This document shows, in pieces, positions 47,056-58,414 of a stretch of DNA of 64,000 bases. Location of the stretch: the NCBI GenBank assembly GCA_009760855.2, contig WPIO01000011.1:603501-667500 (forward strand), written 5' to 3'. Below the pieces are notes generated by a model. That model was not told where the DNA came from, ran no database searches, and saw only the letters and a program-made list of their open reading frames with translations. The DNA is from Cristatella mucedo (Eukaryota > Bryozoa > Phylactolaemata > Cristatellidae). Within the stretch, counting starts at the first letter, position 1. Each line of letters begins with the position of its first letter. The position numbers were made by a program, and so were the translations under genes.

Positions 47056-47692
47056 CAGTCGTCCCTCGTTTATCGTGGTTAATAGGTTCCAAACTCTGAC
47101 ATGATAAATTAATTTTCCGCGAAGTACAATTCTTTATTTATAAATCGAATATGTTCTTAGCTAGAGCATAGAAACCTTTTCACGATCCTCTAGTTCAGTT
47201 TTAACATTATTAAAGCCCTCTGGACATGAAATAACACCCTTTCAGTCACAATTACACCCGTATTACCCAATATATTAGGAAAATTAAGGGATAATAAGTG
47301 GTATTAGATGTTACAAGTATCATATTGTTATTAGTGTACATTTAACTGCACCCGTAGTTTTTACACGCAACCACTAACTTATGAAAACCGTGCAATTTGT
47401 TCGATCATGAGGAAGAGGTGTACTGCATGGCAAAGAAGAGCATGGCTAGTGCTCTCAAAGAGTCTGCACCTGATGTTGAAGGATTTGTGGGGCTGCTCGA
47501 ATACATAGACCAATATACGTACGGTAATTTTAATATTAATTGCGAACCGGGGGCGTGCATTTGACTCAGACAACCAAGTGCGTGCTGTACCATTTTCACC
47601 ATCTCGATCAACTTGTTTATTGAAGATATTTGAAAAAAACGCGATAGAGTGAAACCGCGAAAGTCTAAGCGCGAAGTGGCGAGGGACGACTG
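47056..47692. mobile_element. Tc1/mariner-group DNA transposon remnant (637 bp)
   Basis: Perfect 13-bp terminal inverted repeats CAGTCGTCCCTCG / CGAGGGACGACTG flanked by a TA target duplication (47054-47055 and 47693-47694). The ends (CCTCGTTTATCG...GGTTAATAGGTTCCA) resemble mariner/pogo-type elements found in many animals. The interior has a short open stretch (about 47405-47520) but no transposase DDE domain, so it is non-autonomous or an internal-deletion derivative. Confidence 0.8.
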
Positions 47693-47739
47693 TATATACA
47701 CACGATCAAATGAAGTTCACGCTCTATTGAAATACAATA

Positions 47740-48020
47740 ACTCAGTATAAGCGGCTACTCGATAGAACGACCAACGGAGGGTGGTCGACGCGCGACGCCC
47801 GGTGCAGCAACGGCAGCGGCGGCGGTGAGCTTTGGACGGGCGGTAGCCGGTGGTGCCGATGTCGGGAGGGGCGGCAGCGGTGACGTCGACGGCGGCCGAG
47901 GATACTGCTACTCGCTCGCGGCTGCTGCCGAGAGCGTCTGCTGCTGGCTGCCCGGGGCTTTGACCTTGCCCTTGGTGGTCTTCCGAAAAAGCAGGGCCGC
48001 AGCGATCGCATTTCGAATGA
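47740..48020. other. GC-rich block
   Basis: Short CpG-rich region between the mariner-like element and the inverted-repeat arm. It contains the candidate exon below. Confidence 0.4.
47908..48020 (-). CDS. Candidate terminal exon of an unidentified gene
   Basis: On the minus strand, an ATTATAG acceptor is followed by two bases and 36 codons ending in TAG. The peptide begins IRNAIAAALLFRKTTKGKVK and ends TLSAAAASE. The basic and alanine-rich composition could be a protein tail, or chance in GC-rich DNA. No upstream exon was found. Confidence 0.2.
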
Positions 48021-48132
48021 CTATAATGTAGAAACTTTATACGCTATACAACATATTTTACAAGATATGTAAACAGGACAATTTAAATCATGAAATTTCC
48101 ATACGGGCGAGAGGAAATGCCTTTCCCGCGGT

Positions 48133-48176
48133 GGGGGGACGTCCTACCTCAGGGGGGAAATGTCGGGGGGGGGGGG
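48133..48176. repeat. G-rich right arm of a 1.38-kb inverted repeat
   Basis: GGGGGGACGTCCTACCTCAG then GGGGGGAAATGTC and a run of about 13 G. It is inverted relative to 46801-46840. Its G-runs could form a quadruplex. Confidence 0.7.
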
Positions 48177-48180
48177 CAAA

Positions 48181-48372
48181 CGTTCGTACAAAAAGATACT
48201 AGCTGATTTAACAGCCTCTTATTGTATAGCGACAGAAGAGCCTTGACGGCTATTACCACCGCCTGCACTGGTGATAAAGGATCGCCCACCGCAAGATTCG
48301 AACCCACGACCTTGGGGCCGAGGTCGTGAAAAGCAACCGCCTTACCTGGTGAGCCATTACGCTCACACCCCC
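48181..48372 (-). mobile_element. tRNA-derived SINE2 (best copy)
   Basis: Minus-strand box A TGGCTCACCAGG (48345-48356) and box B GGTTCGAATC (around 48295-48305) at good RNA polymerase III spacing, then the SINE2 body ending in AAATCAGCTAGTATCTTTTT. Its 3' end differs from SINE1 and the LINE A hairpin. Confidence 0.8.
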
Positions 48373-48484
48373 ACTAATGCACGCCATGCAGTAGTTCATC
48401 TTTGCATCAACTGCCAAGCAAGGGATAAGTAGGCATTAAGCTTTTTTTTTAAATGTTTCATGGATTCGTCTCAACGATGAAGGC

Positions 48485-48723
<239 letters not shown>

Positions 48724-48961
48724 TCTGGCGTATAAAAACACGATCCTCCAACCCCAATACTGGCCGTTGGCTGTTAGATGGTGTGACTTACTGCTACGAT
48801 CAGTACACTCCAGTCTAATTCTATAGCGAAGTCTCGGAATTAACACTCGCTGGCTAACGTTTGCTCTCTTCTCCCTAGCCAGGACTTAGCTGTGATGTTA
48901 ACCTTTGTTGTGAGCGGCTGTAACCAGTCGCTGGAGTTTCGCTGCTTGCCTCATTATAAGA

Positions 48962-49058
48962 GTAATAGTAATGATACGTTCGTATAGCGCCCTCAGAGAA
49001 CTAATCTCTTTCTAGGCACTTTAAATTTATTGCAAAGGAAGCACGATCGCATGGTTTT
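48962..49058 (-). mobile_element. LINE family A 3' tail
   Basis: Hairpin and the first bases of the 3' UTR, reverse orientation. Confidence 0.7.
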
Positions 49059-49404
49059 CCTCACACGTTGCTTCTACTCATCATTTTACAGCAAAGCTGC
49101 CCGAAAGCGAACCCATCTTTCAAATTGCGGTCAACTTGAAGCAATGGCTCATTTGGGTGTCCTCGATTCCTCATTGTAGCTCTTGTTCCGAAATATTTAA
49201 ATCTAACTGCTAGTGGCTAACACTACTAAAAATGTTCGCAATACATTTGCAGTAAAGAAATGTGTCGTCAATGCAAAGTAAGAGCTACGAGCTTTGAATT
49301 TCTACTCCTCCAGCCACAAGCATTTCTCGCAATGCTCGGACGGGATGGCTGCTTCTCGCACTTAGTAAAAATAACACTGCTACTAGACTGTTCATCCATA
49401 CATC

Positions 49405-49795
49405 GTAAAAACCTCAAATGGTTTGGAGATCGTGCCTTTAGTTCGCATGATCCCAAAGCCTGCAACTCACTCACGACTTGAGTCACGACATCTCCAGGCT
49501 TGTTCATATTTACAAAAAAAAAATCTAAAAACGCATATACTTATCGCAGCATTTAGTGGGTCCCTGCGATTCGTCCTTTATGTGCTTATGCGTGCTGATA
49601 CTGTGCATGCCGCCACTAGCTATACTCGCATGCTGACCCTAGGCATGTCGCCACTAACCATGTTATTCTTGTTTTTATTGAATAGCTGCCACCACTAACC
49701 ATTCGATCTCGCCTCCTTTGCAGCAAATGTTAAGTGCCAAGAGATAGATTGAGTTCTCAGAGGGCGCTATATCAAATGTATTCTTCTTCTTATTA
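49405..49795 (+). mobile_element. LINE family A 3' end
   Basis: Starts in the coding end (WFGDRAFSS...DPKACNSLTT), then 3' UTR, hairpin and (ATT)n-like tail. Confidence 0.8.
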
Positions 49796-50132
49796 TTATA
49801 CTTGCTTGCTCTGCTAGCTGCTTGGCCACTCGAGAAGCTGATACGGCGAAGTTGACTCAATCAGCTTCCTTTCAGAGGCATATTTAGGCACCTGGCTCGA
49901 ATGACGAGGCTGAAAATGGACAGATCCTTGAACAAGCGGCTTCGGATTACCCCCTTCGCTAAGGAGAGGGGGTTGAGCGTAATGTTGATGTCGAGCATAG
50001 TAGTCGTCTACAGAGCCGAGTTTTGCTTTGCAGGCTAATTCACACTTTCTTGCAAGCCAGTGGCCGCTCCGGCACCAGCGTAGCCGGAGGGATACAGCAA
50101 GACTTTAGCTGAGTCTCCTCTCTCTCTCCATG

Positions 50133-50167
<35 letters not shown>

Positions 50168-50519
50168 TAAGTGACAAGCTTCAAATTTACTGCTGAAAGC
50201 TCACAGCACTCCTTGACCTGGATCTCAACTTTGATTCCTTCTACATGCAGCTAATTATTGCCCGAGCCAGACATGGGGGGGGGGGGTAATAGGCATTACG
50301 GCTTCTCTATGCGGCTAGAAAATGAGGCTGCTGACTCAGCGAACCTGTACTTTACTATCGCATTGGTCACTTGTAAGGTCATAAGGTCATAGCAGCAATG
50401 TACTCGAAATGAATCCTGATACTCCTCACTCAGCCTGGCCGCTACCCTGCAAGCTCTGGGCCCAACGATGCCGAAATAAATACTTTGGACATTAGCCATT
50501 TAATTTCAAAAGTCTGCTT
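49796..50519. other. Unassigned sequence with CT tract
   Basis: A CT microsatellite at 50116-50167 and a G10 run at 50277. Otherwise nothing recognised. Confidence 0.5.
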
Positions 50520-50665
50520 AGTACCAGATACATAATAGTTTTAATAATAGAGCATTTCTATGGAGCCATAGGAGAGTCAAATCTGCTACTTAAAAATTGC
50601 TGGAAAGTAAGCATGTCAATCGGTGAGTGATAGCATGTACCATTTCTAACAAGTACGGACGAAGC
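50520..50665 (-). mobile_element. Old LINE 3' tail
   Basis: Degenerate hairpin region (GAGCCATAGGAGAGTCAAAT) and UTR (GGTGAGTGATAGCATG). Confidence 0.45.
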
Positions 50666-50944
50666 AAACGCTGTGTTTTAAAAGGGTGGTTTTTAGCTTC
50701 ATTTTGTATTACCAAGGCATATCGTTTTAGAATAGCATAAGGCTGGCATATTGTACCGATAAACTCACCTTAGCAGATAGTTCTGAGATTGACTACAGTG
50801 ACGCGAAGTGTATGTGATTGTTAAGTTAGTTTTTCCATACATATATATGCCTACAAGCATAATGCGGTGACAATGTTGACATGACGACCCCCGAAAGGAA
50901 TTCTGTTTGCGGCAGGTTGTTACTGCCGGGTGGGCCTTTATTCT

Positions 50945-51085
50945 CTCTGCCCAAGCCGTTGTTTAAAGGTGCTAGCCTCGAGCCAATATCAAGATGAATG
51001 TAGTTGACCACCGAGTTGGTGGGCTCGAGCCATGTGGCATATGTGAAACACGTGAACGGAGATCAAGATCTATTAGGGCGCTAAA
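50945..51085 (+). mobile_element. tRNA-derived SINE1
   Basis: Box A-like head, box B-like GGGCTCGAGCC and a 3' hairpin with a changed inner stem. It forms an inverted pair with the next feature. Confidence 0.65.
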
Positions 51086-51102
51086 CATACATAAAATATA
51101 AT

Positions 51103-51187
51103 TCATTTGTATAGCGCCCCAAGAGAACTTAATCTCTAGTCAGACGCTAAACATATGCCTCGGGGCTCGAGCCCACGACTAATGCAA
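51103..51187 (-). mobile_element. tRNA-derived SINE1, 3' half
   Basis: Hairpin (AGCGCCCCAAGAGAACTTAA) and box B-like complement, ending in a possible target repeat (AATTCATTTG at 51099 against AATGAATTAT at 51186). Confidence 0.65.
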
Positions 51188-51324
51188 ATGAATTATATCT
51201 GTATTTTGACAGACTCAACATGCCTATCAGCACATAGTTCCTCTATGCTATCACCACCACAGGAACAGTGATGGATCCTTAAACTTCCTGCTTGCAATGC
51301 CTGGATGCTCACTATATGTATGTG

Positions 51325-51520
51325 CATCTCCGGCTGACTCCACAAAGCCACAAATACTATATGGGTGTTATGCATGGGAGTTTTGTATAGCCTGCTCACA
51401 GCCAAGCGGCTTTCGGTACACATTCGGTATCCAACAATCTTCATCTCACACGACCAAGATAAAGTGAGAAGCATAGCGGAGTCAGGAGAGCAGTTGAGGT
51501 AGCAAGTGGCATGGAAGTAG
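51325..51520 (-). mobile_element. LINE family B 3' end
   Basis: Reverse copy of the family B terminus (CCACAAAGCCACAAATACTA) and the ECVPKAA-equivalent region. Confidence 0.75.
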
Positions 51521-53309
51521 CAGCCCAGTTTCATGTTGCGATGGCTAACTTGGCTACGAACTGTTCGTGACACTTCCTTGGCAAGGCTACTGCTGTCATT
51601 ATCGAGGTTGGTTGGAGCAGCACCTAGGTCTGCCTTGTGCACAAGCCGAGCAAAATAAGGAGTAATGGATTTGGTAAATCATCATCGTCACTGTTCCCAA
51701 ACTGGAATACTGAAAAGGCCAAGCATTCAAGGCATCCAACAGCGACTTGCTCTTCACATCTGCTTGTGATTTGTGTTCGAATTTTGACTGCACATTTTTT
51801 GTTTTGCTTGTGGATTATGTATTTTTAGCTGCTTAACGCATTTAGCAACTCGTCTTAAGTGAGCTCCAGTTGCCTAGCATCGCTGCTATGCCTGTCCAAT
51901 TATAGACCCACTGCTAGCTTGAGCAATGCTCGTGTGCAAGACACTCGAGTCGTCAATTTGTGCACCAGGCGTGCTCTGATAGCGAATTCCCGGGAAAGTC
52001 ACGTGCAGCAGACGAAGTATCTATCGCTCAAACTGTCTTGAGGTAATTGACCAAAACAGACAGTCTGTTGGATGCTCAAGGCCACAGAAGCCTGGGCGAG
52101 TTTGCTATTTCCTGTTGGGCTTGCTAGATCGACGGAAGGTACTGACTGACCGACTCTTGCGGATTCCAGAACTGCAGCTAATGTCTATGTCAATGTCCAC
52201 CAGCAGTGTCTATATTTATCCTTCGGGTCACTGTTCGCCAGGGTGGAGCTGGATCGCCGTAGCCGCGCTCCTGCCAAAGTGCTGCGGTGAGCGACTGCAC
52301 GGATCGGCCTGGGAAATGCTGACGAGCCTAAATGACGCACGGGCAGCACTCTATCTGTGGCACCAGCTTTTGATGCCGCCGAGCTTTGCAGTGGCTTCTA
52401 GTGATCGCTTTCGTGCACAAGTTACTCTGGTAGCAAGTCGCTGAGCATCACGAAAGCCGCACAGTATAAAAACAGCAGAACGACTGCTGCCCTTCATGCA
52501 GGTTTAATGGAAAAGCTATGCCATCGACATAACTAGAGACTAAGCCTGGAATGATGAGAAATGCAGTCATTGGCCGAATAAATAGCTAATAAACTCTTGC
52601 CAACTAAGTTAACTGCAGCGCTAGCAGCTCGGTTACGGGGTAGAGATCAGTGATGGATGCCAGAGAAGAGAGCAAGCATGCTGGGTGATCGGCACGAGGA
52701 AAAGAAGAGGAAAAAGGGAATAAACAGACAGACAACTTCCATCCGTTGAATGTGCAGAGCGATGCAGGAAAAGAAGACATGCGGTCAGTCAGCACATTGC
52801 CAACGTAGCAGAAAGCATCCTCGTGTCATCACAGGGCTGCCATGAGAGCTGAGCGAACGACGACGGCTGGGAGCAAGCAACTATGCCCAAACTATGCCAG
52901 GACTTGTCGTCGAGGCTGCACTTAATGAAACGATATTGTGGCAGTCACTGAAGTCGCCAGAGTAGTGAGGAAAAGAATAAAAGCTGTCCGGTGGGGGAGA
53001 AATAGTGCTGCCATCGAACTGCCACGACAGAGGCAAGCGAGCAGCTTGTACTAAAACGCTGGCAGGTAGCCCGTTCGCTAGTCGCACAGGGCGGCTCTCG
53101 CGGCAGCTGACTGCGATCCTAGCAGCACAACTGGCCGACGTCATGCCCCCCCCCCGTCGCAGGGTTGCACGCTGAGAACGCAAGAGCGAGGCAGAGGCTG
53201 GCGTTGACTAGAGACCGCTATCAGCGCAGCGGGTGGCGGCGACAGCAAGAGCAAGTGGGAAGCACCATCGGTGGGCGGAATGAAATCTGGGTCGACGTGG
53301 TCGTCGTCA
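51521..53309. other. Unassigned sequence downstream of TMTC2
   Basis: No gene recognised. The part nearest 53309 must include the TMTC2 3' UTR. A candidate minus-strand ATTAAA lies near 52503-52508. A plus-strand TATAAAAA is at about 52468. Confidence 0.4.
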
Positions 53310-53492
53310 TCACCCAGAAGCCAACCTCGCAGCAGGAGACGCCGACAGCAGACCGCGCAGCTTCTTTAGATTGCCGCGGGTCAGCGCGTCCTCCGGGTTG
53401 AGCCGCAGAGCCTCCCGGTAGCTCTGCTCTGCTTCTCTGTACTTGCCGTTGAGATGAAACATGGCACCCAGGCTGGCATGGCCAGCAGGCAA
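53310..53492 (-). CDS. TMTC2: TMTC2-like last coding exon
   Basis: Acceptor CTTTTCAG, phase 0. It encodes LPAGHASLGAMFHLNGKYRE, ALRLNPEDALTRGNLKKLRG and a short tail ending ARLASG before the stop. It contains TPR6. Confidence 0.85.
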   Translation of the reverse strand: MPAGHASLGAMFHLNGKYREAEQSYREALRLNPEDALTRGNLKKLRGLLSASPAARLASG

Positions 53493-56400
53493 CTGAAAAG
53501 CATCGAGCCTCCGATCGAGAGTGCCCAAGGAGCAGCAGCAGCGGCGATTGCAATCGTCATTGCAATCGCTGCATAGTCAAAACGCCTTTTCATTACCGAA
53601 GCAAGAGGCAGCAATGTACCGCACAGACACAAGTGAAGCAGGCATGCTGCTAGCTGGCCAGGCATCGAATAAGGGCCTTGATCGGGCAGGCGGCTCTGAC
53701 CCACCTGAGGGAACCTAGCCACTGTAGTCTCGAAGACTTTTTCAGCTACCTCATTTTTACCGAGTCGACGCATAGCATTGCCAGAGTTCATCAGCACATC
53801 GAAGTTGTCTGGTGCCAGCTCGGCCGCTTTTTGCCAATATGGCTCCGAGTCTGCGCTTCTGCCGGTCTCCAGAAGGAAATGAGCTGCGAGAGAGAGCGAC
53901 GAGTAAAAGAAGCTGATCAAGAGCACCGTGCAAATGCTGAGGGAAAAACTATAGACGCGAACCCACCAAAAAGGAGGCAAAGCACATGGTTGCAATCCTA
54001 AAGAACCCGAGACACGTTTTACGAACACGCCTGTGCTATTATGCACTCAACTGCATAGAGCAGATGACCCCATGCATTTGTAGTCAGTTATGATCTAATT
54101 GAAGACATGTGGAAATGAAAGACATACTGGATAGAAAGAAAGAGTGAATTAACAAGTGGGAGGAGAGAGAGAGAGAGAGAGAGAAAGAGAGTGCGAGAGA
54201 GCGAGGTTAGTGAGAGAGTGAAAGAACGGATAAGAGTGGCAAAGAGAAAGAGAATGAGAGATAGAAACTGAGTCGGACAGACAGACAGGCAGAGTACAGC
54301 ACGGATCAATGCAGGGAGCACTGCACAGAGTGAGTGAGGAAGGAGAGACGGGTGACACAAATCAGTGGGCAAAAGAAGCATGAAAGGAGGAATGCAGAAT
54401 GAGGTAGTTTGATTAGTCACAAAGTATAAAGTTGACGACTAAGCCATGCTGGAAGGAAACATCACACAATATTAGGGCCACCGGACAGCATGAACAACTG
54501 TGGTCTTGATATGACATATGCAAAAGATTTACAAAAATATGGCTACTTCTGCACACTATTTTCTAGAAACGGTTGGCTTCGAGAGGTCTTATTGTGTAAG
54601 AGTTGTATATATGCTGTGTGAAGGACTTGAACGGCTTTACTCCGAGAACTTGCCGTTTTCATGCACTGCACCAAGTTTGCAATCGTTACCCTGTGCAATG
54701 GTAGAGTTATGGGATAGTATATGGAACAGTCATGTGACATGCAAGGAGGTCAAGGAGGTCATGGTCCAGTCACTGAGTTCAAACTCTCAGCATCTCACTA
54801 GTGGTCCTGGTGCATCATTCTACATGAGCAGGAAGAATGTACTGCCACAGTATGCAACACAAATCATATCTGATACGGGCAATGATCACGATGAAGCATA
54901 ACAACACTTGAAAATAATCATAGCAATAATACACTTGATAAAGCGCCCTCGGAGAACTCAATCTCTTTCTAGGCGCTTTACATTTGCTGTAAAGGAAACG
55001 CGATCGAATGGTGAGTGGAAATATCATGCTTGATAGACAGCACGAAAAACATGGTTAGGGGTGACAAGCACAGGGTCAGCATGCAAGTGTGACTAGTGGC
55101 AGCATGCAAAGGTTTCAGCACGCGTAAGCACATAAAGGACGAATCGCAGGGAGCCACTAAATGCTGTCCTAAATAGGTGCGTTTTAATTTTTTTAAATGT
55201 GGTCAAGTCAGGGGATGTCGTGACGGAAGTCGGGAGTGAGTTCCAGGCTTTGGGAGCATACAAACTAAAGGTAAGGTCTCCAAATGATTTGAGGTTTGTA
55301 CGAGGTATAGGTAAACAGTTTCCGAAAAGCGGGTGGAATGATGCTTAGCCTGGTGGAATGATGCTTAGCCTGGGGAGTAGATCTGATAGGTAGGCTGGAG
55401 CCAAAAAATGAAGGGACCTAAACGACGTTGAAGTCGATCGTTGAAGTCGATTGTTTGACTGGTAGCTAGTGCAGGTCGGCGAGAAGTTTTAACATCACTA
55501 TAATATAAACACTATAATGTATACTATAATACATAATACTTACATACATATATATTTATTTATTTCCATTATACTGAACATACATTTTTTGCTGTTAAAT
55601 GCAGCATTGCAGCAGGCGACATTATAAAGACAGCCTTGTCTTACCATACTGCTGCAGAATATTAACATCATCCGGCTTCAGATCTAAGGCCTGATCGAAC
55701 CATCGAGCTGCTTCGGCATTCTGCTCCTGCAGGAAAAGAACGATCTTTTGAACATTAGACTCCTGCGCAGAGCACACTTAGTGGAACATTAGAAATTTAT
55801 AGTCTATCATCAGCCAACAACAAGCTCAATAGATTAGCTGTAGCAATATGAAATATATTATCACGGAAAAGTTTTGATTGCTTCAACAAAATTCGTATGC
55901 AAGATACTTCACCCTTGAGATATTGATTCATCTAGCATTTCTCCCATGACGTCTGACCGTAACCCGGGAGCATGGTTCAAAAGCAAAGTGTTATGCTGAT
56001 GAGCACACTGCATCCACTGTCAAGTCAGCCTATTTTTAGCTGAGGAATATTTCTGAAATCGGTATCTCACTACATGAAAGTACAACAGCCAAGCTATTTC
56101 AAGTGTTTATGACGTCACTTCTAGACTAATGCAATTCCTTTTATTGAGTAATCCCTGGGGTACCTTAAATCGTCTGCAACTAGTGAACAACTCAGCAGTT
56201 CGTCTACTCTGTCGTCAACAGCAAAATACCACATCAGACCACTAATATCGGAGACACACAATCACACCATACAGCATCAAATGGACCAAGATGCTTTTTC
56301 TGGCCTATACATTGCTTCACTCGCTTGCACCAGCCTACCTATCTGACTGACCTTGCTCCTCCAGTGTGCATACAAACAACAAATGCAGCTTTTCCGGCTT

Positions 56401-58339
56401 ACAGTCACAATGCATTTCACAATGCCATACACCAAATTGAAATCTTTGGCGATCGGGGCTTCAGTTAGTATGCATCGAAAATCGTAGAATTGCTTCCTGC
56501 TGCTGCCTCCATCTGCATTGACATTCCATCATTTAGGTCTCAGCTAAAGAGGCGTTTGTTCGGCTCAGCTTTCACTTCGTCCCAACGAGCTTGTCTTTTT
56601 CCTGTTTTTGGTTTGGGTAATTAATTGTGCACGATTCACTGCAGGCTACTAAATAGGGGCCCTACACACTTGCGGCCCTGACTGTCTTCGAGCATGCTTT
56701 TACAGGCTCGTCTAAGCATGACAGTCGAGTGCTTTTGCATCCTTTGCTGCTCTTGCAGCGAGATATAAAGCCTGCCGCCGAAGGAGATCTAGTTCTCTTA
56801 GATAGCTAGACGAAAGACTACCAGTATTTGAAGGGCATGCCCACGGCACCAAAGGTAGGTCGCTGAGCAGTTGAGCAGTGAGGAGTGCATCACTGCCCTG
56901 ACAAACTTAATGCTTCTTTATCTGTAAGGGTAGGTCGATGAAAATTACACACAACAGCCAGCTTCGGGAATCAAAAAGAAGTCCCGAACCCATGTCAGTC
57001 AGCATTGGGCTCGAATCCAATTCTTTGCCTGTGTACAGAAGAAAACATACAGCTCTGAGGAACGATGCTTCTAACAAGCTACCGATCGCTGTGCCATTGC
57101 CCTAGTTCCTGCAAGAATTGAGAACCTCTTTGAAAGCACTTTCACAGTGGACCAGAAAGCACCAGCACAGTGGCCGGTGCACTAGAAGCCGAAAGCTGAG
57201 GCTTGGCTCTGCACTGTGCCAGACAAGGGCATTCAACTTCACATCTACAGCCAATTCAACAGCCAGTCTGGCATTCTGCTAGGAACTGCTCTTTGCAAGT
57301 ATGAGCAGATGAGAAAAAGAAGGTGGCACTTGACATTGATCGTTCTACAAATAGATCATCACGCTGCAACTTCAACAGCAGCTACACTGACCAAGTTTAG
57401 GAATAGCAACATCAGGCCAGTGTAGTGAATGTGGCTGGAGCAAGAGCAGCTGATGACTACCACATTTGAGTTTATGTATCTCTATTCGCAATTCTACAAA
57501 CCACAAAGACTAAACAGAATTGTATACAACGTACTTAACTTTTGCTGTTTTCGGTGCACAATCTGCCATGCAATTTTATCTCAAAAGAATGCTCATTTGG
57601 TGAAGGCTGCTGCTGCTCCCGACCTAAGAGGAACCATCAGTCCCTCGAAGCGTTGGCAGTGGGGCAGCTGTAGCAGCACCAGCAAGCTACAGCAGCAGCT
57701 TAGCAACGGCTACTCTTAAGTCCGGTTTACACGGTGAGTCTTGCTTCCTACCCACGTATGTCCTACTCTTGCCATCCTTTTTTTGTAGGAACTCTATATG
57801 GTCAGTATTCCTCTAAGTCTTACTACTTGCTTTCTACTTGCTCTGCCTCCTGGTTTTCATGGGAAAATTGCCTTTTTTGGGGAGGTCGGAAATGGCACTC
57901 TTCGATGGACCACCCGGTGCATTTTAACGTTCCACGGTTGTTTTTATCGCTTGCCGCTATCTGATGCTTGATCTGATCTGATCTGATCTGAACTATCTGA
58001 TGCTTGCGCGACTAGCTCATAGATTAACATAACCAGAGACTCTCATAGAAGGCTTCGATCATTTCGCCAAATGAGTCGTCCACCATGCTTTTCAAAACAA
58101 TGAAGAAGACATACCCTCAACGGACCTATGTTTGGCCGTTTGCTAAGTCTCACCTGAGCCGTGGCCAAGTGTAGAACTACGCTTGGCTGCTGAGTCTTTG
58201 TTAAATCTTAACTAAGTCTCGGACCACCCCTAGTATTCGTGACGTGTATACCGAAGGAAGCAGGTAGGAAACAGAACTCATCGAGTCAGCCCGGCTTTAG
58301 GCAGAGTGCACTTGCTTCCACATCCTCCTCCTTGCCCTC

Positions 58340-58414
<75 letters not shown>

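Larger units (their letters stand above)
53884..55644 (-). other. TMTC2-like intron with GA tract and LINE
   Basis: Contains a GA-rich tract (54158-54270) and a family A LINE (54908-55486). 54430-54900 has a 127-codon plus frame that I do not recognise. Confidence 0.6.

Noticed and set aside
52115-52444. 109-codon plus frame near a TATAAAAA sequence
   Set aside because: No family resemblance, and the TATA-like sequence lies downstream of the frame.
54518-54901. 127-codon plus frame inside the TMTC2-like intron
   Set aside because: Not recognised, opposite to the host gene, and no splice or repeat support.
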